64,000 nucleotides of DNA from contig CAJQUN010001139.1 in NCBI GenBank assembly GCA_907163345.1, positions 37,757 through 101,756 on the forward strand, written 5' to 3'. This stretch comes from Haberlea rhodopensis (taxonomy: Eukaryota > Streptophyta > Magnoliopsida > Lamiales > Gesneriaceae). Positions within the stretch are counted from its first letter, which is position 1. Each line of letters starts with the position of its first letter. This document shows positions 1 to 9,714 of this stretch, in pieces. The position numbers were made by a program, and so were the translations under genes. Under the pieces are notes generated by a model, which was not told where the DNA came from, ran no database searches, and was given only the letters and a program-made list of their open reading frames with translations.

Positions 1-604
1 GTACAATCCCATGTACAGCGCATCCATCCATTCCTCGAGCAACCCGCTCGGTATAAGGGTCACGTCCATCGGTGTCGCACACACCACCTTGTGCTCGGTA
101 CTGGCACCCAAGGCATACCACTGAATACGTATACTCAACGCATCGATCATCGTAACGATGATGCATGTCTAATAAGACATCTCCTACACCATCGTCATCG
201 TCATCCCGTGACGACACATGCCAACTCATGGCATCTAAAACATTGCCAACTAGTGACGATACATGTACATCAGCGTATGTCATCCACTATCATGCTAGTA
301 AAATAGGCATAATAAAACATGTATATCAATGCATGCCAGCTACAATAAAGCTAATAAAATAGCAATATCTCATACCTCATCGCTAGTGATATAGCGTCAT
401 ACCTGTCTCCGTCGCTCAATAATAGTGCGTAATCAGCACCCATCGCTCGAAGGCGGCAAAATCCTGTGCTGAGTACATAGCGGCAAAATCCCTCGCTATA
501 GAATCGACGGCATGACACCTCGTCATATAATAAGTGGCATGAAACCTCGCTATATACCTGAGCATGAATCATCGTCCACATAGTAGCGGAAAGAGGCATC
601 GCTA

Positions 605-960
605 TCAATACACCTGGCGGAATGAACCATCGCCAATCAATATAGCGGAATGAACCGTCGCTATAAATACACCTGGCGGAATGAACCATCGCCAATAGAT
701 ATAGCGGAATGAACCATCGCTATAAATACACCTGGCGGAATGAACCATCGCCAATAGATATAGCGGAATGAACCATCGCTATAAATACACCTGGCGGAAT
801 GAACCATCGCCAATAGATATAGCGGAATGAACCGTCGCTATAAATACACCTGGCGGAATGAACCATCGCCAATCAATATAGCGGAATGAACCATCGCTAT
901 CAATACACCTGGCGGAATGAACCATCGCCAATAGATATAGCGGAATGAACCGTCGCTATA
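605..960. repeat. 59-bp tandem array of paired minihairpins
   Basis: CACCTGGCGG recurs at 611, 670, 729, 788, 847 and 906, an exact 59-bp period, six units. Each unit holds two hairpins: TGGCG-(11 nt)-CGCCA and TATAGCG-(11 nt)-CGCTATA, with nearly the same loop, GAATGAACC[A/G]T. The two stems differ by a paired change (G-C versus A-T), so pairing is kept while sequence changes. Upstream single hairpins with 11-nt loops lie at 478-498 (TAGCG/CGCTA), 506-524 (GACG/CGTC) and 584-604 (TAGCG/CGCTA). Confidence 0.9.
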
Positions 961-1435
961 AACCGTGTCCTCATAGAGAAATGAATATAAATCGACACAG
1001 CGGGACACATCACCGCTATCATCCGTGTCATCACATAGGAATGAATCATCATCCTAACAAGCGGCATCTCATCCTCGCTTCTTCATACAAGCGGTATCTC
1101 ATCCTCGCTTCGTATGGCATACCCCGCCTCCATGTGCAAGCGAGCATCCCCGCCCGCTCCACATTTTTAGCGGTCAAGCATAAGTATAAAAATTCTCACT
1201 GTCATAAGCAGGACTCCTGGAATGTATAATCATCATTCCTTTTTATACTCCATATTTCCTGTAACCTGCAACCATCAGGGTTAACAACAATAGCCATATA
1301 CGCTATGCATCCACATTCAATTCATAATAAAAACACATTATGAGAATGTATGGTTTCACAAATAAATGTCATGATATCCTTCTTTAAATCCTTATTTCAT
1401 CCTGAGCCCTTATCATTAGTACATTTTAATGCTTC

Positions 1436-1588
1436 TTGCTACTCCAGGAAAGCGGAATTCTTCCTCGCTTCCACTGGACTTTAGCGTTGCTACTCCATGT
1501 AAGCGGAACTCTTCATCGCTTCCAATGGACTTTAGCGTTGCTACTCCATATAAGCGGGACTCTTCATCGCTTCATATGGACTTTAGCA
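1436..1588. repeat. 51-bp tandem array of AAGCG/CGCTT hairpins
   Basis: Three units with starts at 1441, 1492 and 1543. Each reads ACTCCA...AGCGG-(loop)-CGCTT...TGGACTTTAGCG. The outer flanks also pair and vary together: CCA/TGG, CCAT/ATGG, CCATAT/ATATGG. The reverse complement of the same unit occurs in the GYP-4 LTR near 44811-44900, which links the LARD interior with a coding chromovirus LTR. Confidence 0.85.
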
Positions 1589-1988
1589 TAAGCCATTAAA
1601 ATCCTTACTAAGATAACTTTGACTCAAGACATGCATATGCAAAAACAATGCACAATAACATATATCATAACCTCAATGCACCACTTTGCATTCATCATGT
1701 GTCAACAAGACAACGTAAAATACATGTTACCTCGGAAATATCCCTTTATCTGATTTTCTTAAAACCAGCTTCCTTGGCACATAACACACGGAGTGCCAGA
1801 CATCCCCATAAATGTCATCCTATCGTGTTCCACACGATTCCTGCAACCACAATGGTTAGCAATACCACTTTTCATATCATAATAGCACATAAACAATTTG
1901 CTATGTCATACAACATTAATGCCATCATGCATAAATATGTGCTATCAATAACTTCCTAGGCCCTTAACAGCCCCAATGAGCAACCACT

Positions 1989-2000
1989 GCTCTGATACCA
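1989..2000 (-). other. Primer-binding site of LARD-1 (initiator tRNA-Met)
   Basis: GCTCTGATACCA on the plus strand is TGGTATCAGAGC on the element strand, the usual plant initiator tRNA-Met site. It sits four bases from the LTR end at 2005, which fixes the element as minus strand and this LTR as its 5' LTR. Confidence 0.9.
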
Positions 2001-3029
2001 CTAATGTAAGGACCCCAAGCCCTTAAAACCTTGATTAGTGTATTAACCACTATGTGTGGTACATGCTTTCTATAAAATGTCAATCGGGAAGCTCTGATGA
2101 TACTTAATCATTGCCTGTCAATAAAAGACTCATATGTTTGCCCTTTACCAACCCCTTGGTGCCACTTTTCACATTGTAAACTTTTACAAAAAATTTGGGC
2201 AGAGTCTCCCCATAAATAGAGCTATCCCAAAACAGAGTACAACACATAACAAAATTCCCGGCCAGGGAACACATAATACTCAACAGAAAGCAGTAATACA
2301 AGTAGATTCCCAGCCAGGGAAGACACCACACATATGTCAACAAAAGTGGGTTCCAACACCCACATAATACACCAATGACTCTCATATCATTCTAGCAATT
2401 CAACCTAATTGCATGCAACCTTAAATGAAAGAGAGAAAGGCTCATGCCTTTATATACAATCCATATACAAGTATAATCGTGCTCACATGCGAGCATCATG
2501 AATATGAATATGTATAAATCCTCAGGTGTATATATAGGTACTCTATACGATACCGTGCTCCATCAAGCCCTGGTACCACGATCCTGGGAGTACCTCAAGT
2601 CAACAGCTCGAGCTCAGCTCCATAGCCATCGATGTACCTGTCCACCTGTCCCAACAGAGACAGCCCCCAACGGGGTGAGCATACCAATACACAAAATCCC
2701 ATAATCATAATAATGAAATTCATAATTTACAACAAAGGTAAATGCTAATGAATTTAAATGATACTCCCTGGATGGCAACATCCTCATCCGGGATTCCGTG
2801 TACTGTCCCTGTTCTCACAACATCAAACTCATCAAATCTCATAAATCAGTAAATCAACACATTGATTTACACATCGCATGCCTGATCCTCGAATATCAAC
2901 ATATAGTGATTACAAATTCATTAAACATGCAATTACAGATATCACAATATCTAATACTGATTTCACAACCTTGCTATCAATCACAGATAGCTCAAATGCC
3001 TTAGCATTTATTTTACCATTCCTTCATTA

Positions 3030-3190
3030 TACTTAGACATCTCAAGTGTCTTATAATGAATACATGAGTCTACAAACCTAGACATCTCAAATGTCTCATA
3101 ATGAATACATGATTCTACGAACCTAGACATCTCAAATGTCTTACGAAGAATGCATGATTCTACAAACCTAGACATCTCAAATGTCTCATA
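3030..3190. repeat. 45-bp tandem array of AGACAT-CTCAA-ATGTCT hairpins
   Basis: Hairpins start at 3035, 3080, 3125 and 3170, an exact 45-bp period. The stem is AGACAT/ATGTCT with a 5-nt CTCAA loop; the first unit is mutated to CTCAAGTGTCT. The homologous place in LARD-4 (52322-52336) has GGCAT-CTCAA-ATGCC, a paired stem change around the same loop. LARD-3 (23799-23815) has the reverse complement. Confidence 0.88.
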
Positions 3191-4294
3191 ATATAGTCAT
3201 ATAAATCCAGTACCCCATATATCATGCAAGAGTCATCCTACTCTAGTGTCACGCACGCTACAAGCGGCGATATCAAGATTTGGGTCATTCCTTGGCTATA
3301 TCAACATATATGTATAACCATACGCAAAACATTCAATGCAATCAAAAACACCTTATGCATTTCACATATATATAGTAATGCTCGTACGTCGCACGTACCT
3401 TAAATCATCCGAAGTCCGAGCCAAGCCTTGCTCGAGTTCCATGCCCCGAGGAATGATGTGCTAACACGATAAATAATTCACAATTATTTACGAATATGCA
3501 ACCTATGCTCAAGCACACCCATATCCCCCACAACCTTGTCAATACATGACAATCATCCTCTTAAAAGACCCGGGGCAGGGTACATGCAGGGAAGGAAATA
3601 AATGAGACAATCGAAATTTGTTCAAGAATGCCCTACAAAAATCGAACCTTAATCTCACAATTTCGAACCCAAATAATTCCATAATTCATCTAAAATGTGA
3701 ATTAATCAATCCATAGCATGAATAATCATCCTACATGCCAAACCCCCAAATTTGAAATCCAAATCCCTAAAATTCGAAATCCAAGAAGCATCATAATGCA
3801 TCTACAACATGAATTTATCAATCCATAACAAGAATCACCACAACCCTTCCAAAACCCCCAAAATTCGAACCCACTTCAAGCATACAACCAAAATTTCGAA
3901 CCAATCCCACCAACAACAATAATCCGAACAAATCGAACACAAAAATGGCAGGGAATTGCACGAAAATAACGAAAAAGGGGTTAGGATGATTACCCAAACG
4001 AAAATCGGAAGAAATCGGACCAAAATCGAAGAACCCTAGAATTTGGGGATCGCCGCTCTTTCTCAAAATCCGACTTCCACACGCGACGAAACCTTCAATT
4101 GGCAGAGGGGAAAGGAGCGCCTCGTCGAGACGAAGCCGTGGGTAGGTCGCACGCGCCGATCGGCGGCCGGACGGCGGCTGGCGGAGCGCCTGAAACGGCG
4201 GGGGTGCAGGGGCGACGGGAATCGCGGCTGCGGGAGAGAGGGGGAGGAATTGGGGCTGAAATTGAAATTATGTCTAAAATTTGGGTTTAAATGG

Positions 4295-4302
4295 TATTTA
4301 TA
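4295..4302 (-). promoter_or_regulatory. TATA box in LARD-1 LTR
   Basis: TATAAATA on the element strand within GCTATAAATACC. The same box is kept at the same LTR position in LARD-2 and LARD-4. Transcription start would fall about 30 bp further in element sense; this is inferred from position only. Confidence 0.6.
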
Positions 4303-4635
4303 GCAAAAATACCCCGAAAAATTAATAGCCCCACAAATACATCATGATTCCTTAAAAATCATCTGTTTTCAAAAACTCTCTCTCTAACTCCAAAATCCCC
4401 TACCGGTGCTCACCCAGCACCCGAGATCCCGAGACACATTAAAAACCCAACTCTTAGGTTTTACACCGTAATGTGAATACAATCTCAACCTCTGGATCCA
4501 ACGATCCCAACTACCCAAATAAACGAGCCCAGAAGGCTCAATACCTCAATTAAACTCCAAATCGTCACGTAAAACCACTTTAGGGATTATTAGTACTCCG
4601 GGATTAACACCTATAATCCCTGGTCATCACATTAG

Positions 4636-4647
4636 TGGTATCAGAGC
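4636..4647 (+). other. Primer-binding site of LARD-0
   Basis: TGGTATCAGAGC, followed by the AGTG.TTAGCTC.TTGGGGCTGTT-type leader also seen at 24892. It is separated only by TTAG from the wrong-strand LTR ending at 4631. Confidence 0.88.
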
Positions 4648-5486
4648 AGTGATTAGCTCTTTGGGGCTGTTGAGGGCCTAGGAAAATGATAATGGGAATG
4701 AGAAGAACATACTTATGCATGATGGTAGTTAGTGTTGCGTGGCACAACTATATTGTTTATGTGCGTTTATGATATGTGTTCATAAATGGAATATGTTATT
4801 GCTAACCATGGTGGTTGCAGGGTCATGCGAGACATGGACTATGCATTACGGTTGCATAGATATGCATCGGAGTGATGATTTTAGTGCTTTGCCGCTAAAT
4901 GTTGGAGCGAGGTGCATTAAAATACACTCATGGCGATGTTTATTGGAATACGGGTTATGCATTACGGTTGCATGCACGTCGAAGCGATGATGCCGCTGTC
5001 ATGTCGAAGCGATGGTAAATGCCGCTGTCACGTCGAAGCGATGATGCCGCTGTCGTGCCGAAACAATTATTGGAATATGGGTTATGCATTACGGTTGCAT
5101 GCATGGCGTAGCGATGTGAATACTTGCCGCTGTCATATTATAGCGATGAAGAATATTTGCCGCAAATATGTCGAAGCGAAGGATAATGCCGCTGTCATAT
5201 TACTATCGCGAGGGATATTATGCCGCTAATGTGTGGAAGTGAGGGGTATTTCCGCTGTCATGCCGGAACGATGGTAAATGCCGCTGTCGTGTCGAAGCGA
5301 TGGTAAATGCCGCTGTCACGTCGAAGCGATGGTACCACCGTCATGTCGAAGCGATGATGCCGCTGTCGTGTCAAAGCGATGATACATGCCGCTGTCACGT
5401 CGAAGCGATGATGCCGCTGTCATGACGTAGCGATGCGATCGGGAACAAAGTACTACATGGGTGTGAGTACCTCTTGAGTCCATGAT

Positions 5487-5676
5487 TATTCCGCCGGGTA
5501 TTCTATTGTCGATGGTTCATGCCGCCGGGTATTCTATTGGCGATGGTTCATGCCGCCGGGTATTCTATTGGCAATGGTTCATACCGTCGGGTATTCTATT
5601 GGCGATGGTTCATGCCGCCGGGTATTCTATTGGCGATGGCTTATGCCGCCGGGTATCATATAGCGATGGTATATTC
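5487..5676. repeat. 31-bp tandem array, GGCG/CGCC minihairpins
   Basis: CCGCC (one copy CCGTC) recurs at 5491, 5522, 5553, 5584, 5615 and 5646, an exact 31-bp period. The unit contains GGCG-ATGGTTCATGC-CGCC, an 11-nt loop. Just downstream (5660-5780) single units change to TAGCG...CGCTA and GGCG...CGCC with similar loops, again paired stem changes. Confidence 0.88.
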
Positions 5677-7392
5677 CGCTACATCTATGGCGATGGTTCA
5701 TACCGCCGGACATCTATAACGATGTTTCATGGTCTGACTTTATGGCGAGGGATCATACCGCCGACTCTATAGCGATGGATTATACCGCTATGTGTGTAGC
5801 ACTGGATTATGCCGCCTACGAGCGATGTATGCCGCTTATGTACCTCTGGTGGATGATGGATATAGGTATTCCGCTATCTTGATAGCGATGAGGTATGCCA
5901 TATTACTTTTGTTATCATTATTGTGAATACTAGGTGTTGTTTTATACCGTCATGTGTTTGACGATGGGATTATGAGTGTCGTATCGACATGTATCGTCAT
6001 ATGTTTGACGATGTTATGTGGGATGTTTATGTGGACGCGTGGAGTCGTCTTGGTGAATAATACATTCATGTTTATGATTTTGGTTGCATGGTTTGAGTGC
6101 CGATGGTGAGCACATGGTAGAGTCTGGGTCACTAGTTGACGAGACCTTTTGCCGAGCAGGTTTGCTCGATGGAGCATTGGATGCACTATACCAGTGAGTG
6201 TACCGCATCATGTTATAGAGGTAAACATTTTCAAGTAATGATATCCTTTGGGTATACTCGCTGGATTGGCTAAGGCCAAGCGATTGGTGGTAAGAGTAGT
6301 CATTGAGGGAAACTACTCGCCTGTTGTTGTGATGTGGCGTAGGCATGATCACACCCACCCCGAGGGTGTGGAATAAGTCCTAATGGATTTTGATTGCATA
6401 ATAGTTGATCAAGGACATCTGGATGTCCATTATGCTCTGGTGATTTAGAGATATGTTGGGCGATGACCCACAACTCTAATGGTTGTACAGTATGGTATAC
6501 CGGGATGGAACGCGTGTCACGTTGATAGGTTGGTATGAGACTATGGGGCCAATGAACTGTTAGCCAGGTATTGTTGCAGTACTTTGGTGTGCTTGTGTTA
6601 GCCTTTTTGCTGCTCGTTGGATTCGAGCTGGGTGAATCGTATAGTGATACGATGAGAGTTATGATAGACTGTTGTAGTCTCTATGTGGCATGGTGATTGA
6701 GGTAGGGAGTACCTCACGGGGACGTTTATACGTCAAATGTTTTGAGAGACTTGTTTTGGGGCAGCTCAATTTGGTTGGAAATACCAACGTGAGTGTCCAC
6801 AAGTCGTTATTAGGTCTGGTTGAGCATCTTTGCATATAGAAAGCAACGGGGATCACAATTGGAATTGTGAGATATAGCTAGTGGGGTAACACTACTATCC
6901 CGATTTCTATCTCTTGGAGAGATTCGGGTTGCACTGTCATGAAGACAGCTGGCATTGGTTGAGGGTTGATGGTGAATCAATCCGGGGTAAGCCCTACTAG
7001 TGTTGGACTATGTGATGGCTTCGTACTTCCGGTGAGACGTTCGAGGAGACGCCTCCGTGGTAATGCTCGAGATTGTGGAGTACTATAGCATTAGTACAGA
7101 GCATCTTTAGTCTGGGTATACGTGGCGTATACGGGTTTTGTTTTGGTAATAGTTGCTTTGATGCACTATTTGAACCAATTGCGTGCTTTTGGTTCCGTGA
7201 TATATTTTAGTAGGTATATCCAGGTTTCCGGACGGTGGTTCGAGGTTGGAGGATCATGGATTCATGACATTTTCCTTGAGAGGAATGCGGTATCATTATA
7301 CCTACCGGTTGAATCTTTCGGGGAGATTCGTTGTTTTGGTTCGTGTGATGTTGATTTTGAAATCACACCCTCTGGTTTTGGTTGTCAACCAT

Positions 7393-9714
7393 TGTAAGGA
7401 CCCCAAGCCCTTAACCCTTGATTAGTGTATTAAACAATATGTGTGGCACATGCTTTCAATAAAAATCGATCGGGAAACTCAGATGATACTTTATCATTGA
7501 ATGGCAGATACAAATTTTCTTTAATACTCAATGTTATAAGATCATCATCCTAACAACAATTAGACTCATAAAGTCCGCCCATTACCATCCCCTTTACACC
7601 ACTTTTTACATTGTGGACCTTTATAAAAATTTAGGCAGAGTCTCCCCATAAATTGAGCTATCCCGAAACAAAAGCACATCACATAACATAATTCCCGGCC
7701 AGGGAAAACACAATACTCAACAGAATACTACAACACTAAGTAAATTTCCAGCCAGGGAAGACACCACACATAAGACAACAAAAGTGGGTTCAACACCCAC
7801 ATAATACACCAATGACTCTCATATCATTTAGCAATTCTACCTCTAATTGCATGCAACATAAAATGAAAGAGAGAAAGGCTCATGCCTTTATATACAATCC
7901 ATATACAAGTATAATCGTGCTCACATGAGAGCATCATGAATATGTATATAACCCTCAGGTGTATATAAGTACCCTGTACGATACCGTGCTCCATCAAGCC
8001 CTGGTACCACGATCCTGGGAGTACATCCAATCAACAGCTCGAGCTCATCTCCAAAGCCATCGATGTACCTGTTCACCTGCCCCAACAGAGACAGCCCCCA
8101 ACGGGTGAGCATACCAATACACAAAATCCCATAATCACAATAATGAAATTCATAATTTACAACAAAAGTAAATACTAATGAATTTTAATGATACTCCCTG
8201 GATGGCAACGTCCTCATCCAGGATTCCGTGTACTGTCCCTGTTCTCACAATCATCAAACTCATCAAATCTCGAAAATCAGTAAATCAACACATTGATTTA
8301 ACTCATCGTATGCCTAATTCTCGAATGTCAATATATATGATTCCAAATTCATTATACAGGCAAATATGGATATCTCAATAACAAATACTGATTTCTCAAC
8401 CTCGCTATCAATCACAGATAGCTCAAATATCCAGTACCCCATACTCTAGTGTCACGCACGCTTGTGGCGGCGATATCAAGATTTGGTCGTTCCTTGGCTA
8501 TATCAACATTTATATATAACCATACGCACAATTATTCAATGAAATCAAAATACATTATGCATTTCACAAATGCTCTCATATGAATAAATGCTCGTACGTA
8601 GCACGTACCTTAAATCTCCGAAGTCCGAGCCAAACCTTGCTCGAGTTCCATGCCCCGAGGAACGATGTGCTAACAAGATAAATAATTCACAATTATTTAC
8701 GAACATGTAACCCATGCTCAAGCACATCCATAACCCTCAAAATATTGCCAACACACGACAATTAACCATTTAAAAGACCCGGGGCAGGGTACATGCAGGG
8801 AGGGAAACAATTGAGACATCAACGAAAAATGCTCAAGAACTCCCATACAATTTCGAACCCTCACTCCACAATTCGAACCCAAAATAAGCAACATAAATCA
8901 TCTAAAACATGAATTAATCGATCACTAACAAGAATCACCGCCCCCTAGCCAAAACCCCTAAATATCGAACCCAAACCCTACGAAATTGGGGAAAATTTGA
9001 ACCAAAAAAAATCACAAAATGGCAGCGAAATTCATGAGAAGCATGAAAAAGGGGTAAGGAAGGTTACCCATACGAAGATCGGAAGGAAAACGGACGAAAA
9101 TCGAAGAACCCTAGAATTTGGGTCTGTGCGCTTTCCTGCAAAATCCGAACGCAACTCGTGACTAAACTTCGAATTGATGGTGTGGGAAGCTGCGCCTGGA
9201 CGAGACGAAGCCAACGGCGGGTCAGACGCGCCGAACGGCGGCCGGACGGCGACGGGCGCAGCGCTTTTACGCGCGGGGGTTGGGGGCGACGGGAAGAGGG
9301 CCGACGCGAAGAGAGAGAGATACGGGCTGGAGGAGCTGAAATGAATTTTAAAATTAAAATCTCGGGTTCAACTGGTATTTATAGCAAAAATACCCCGAAA
9401 CACTAATAGCCCCACAAATACATCATGATTCATTAAAAATAATCTGTTTTCAAAAATTCTCTCTCTAACTCTAAAACCCCCTACCGGTGCCCACACAAAG
9501 CACCCCAGATCCCGAGTCACACTAAAAACCCAACTCTTAGGTTTTTCACCCAAATGAGAATACAATCTCAACCTCGGGATCCAACGATCCCAACTACCCA
9601 AATAAACGAGCCCAGAAGGCCCAACACCACGATTAAACTCCAAATCGCCACGTAAAACAACTTTAGGGGTTATTAACACTCCGGGATTAACATCTATAAT
9701 CCATGGTCATCACA
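7393..9714 (-). mobile_element. LARD-2 3' LTR
   Basis: TGTAAGGACCCC...GGTCATCACA. Compared with its partner at 13974 it lacks ~24 bp near 8434 and one ~12-bp copy in the GC-rich CGGCCGGACGG run near 9240. Otherwise the two are very close, so the insertion is recent. TATA box at 9376-9383 (element strand), the ACGT inverted repeat near 8591-8608. Confidence 0.94.
9376..9383 (-). promoter_or_regulatory. TATA box in LARD-2 3' LTR
   Basis: TATAAATA on the element strand, ~330 bp from the LTR 5' end; the same box occurs in the partner LTR at 15991-15998. Confidence 0.6.

Larger units (their letters stand above)
1..2004 (-). mobile_element. LARD-1 interior (partial, non-coding), PBS end
   Basis: This is the 5' part of the interior of a minus-strand non-autonomous LTR element; the rest lies left of the window. 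It ends at a PBS (1989-2000) followed directly by an LTR (2005). No open frame resembles gag or pol; the frames present are short and repeat-derived. Between 360 and 1160 it is packed with RGCG...CGCY minihairpins (see repeats). The same order of blocks recurs in LARD-2 and LARD-4 (minus) and LARD-0 and LARD-3 (plus), so this is a family and not random sequence. The large-retrotransposon-derivative (LARD) type is inferred from long LTRs plus a long non-coding interior. Confidence 0.85.
2005..4631 (-). mobile_element. LARD-1 5' LTR
   Basis: A 2.6-kb LTR running TGTAAGGACCCC...GGTCATCACA on the plus strand (TGTGATGACC...GGGGTCCTTACA in element sense). Homologous LTRs lie at 7393, 13974, 51248 and 57680. 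In element sense a TATA box (TATAAATA, plus-strand 4295-4302) lies ~330 bp in, followed by a GC-rich leader (4080-4240) with the telo-box-like AACCCTAG, then an inverted repeat GTACGT-CGC-ACGTAC (3384-3398), then the CTCAA hairpin array. U3 would therefore be short and R-U5 about 2.2 kb. I see no coding sequence in it. Confidence 0.92.
4632..7392 (+). mobile_element. LARD-0 interior, part 1 (non-coding hairpin arrays)
   Basis: It begins TTAGTGGTATCAGAGCAG, as in LARD-3, so it starts at the PBS. From 4960 to 5450 it carries irregular ~27-30 bp repeats of the form GAAGCGATGATGCCGCTGTC. From 5487 to 5676 there is a separate 31-bp array. Further single hairpins follow to ~5900. From 5940 to 7392 is unique-looking AT-rich sequence collinear with LARD-3 and, reversed, with LARD-2 and LARD-4. 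No gag or pol similarity. Confidence 0.85.

Noticed and set aside
605..960. Centromeric or other satellite DNA
   Set aside because: Only six units, lying inside a retroelement interior; too short and different in each copy.
1989..2000. tRNA-Met gene
   Set aside because: Only the 12-nt primer-binding sequence is present, not a tRNA body.
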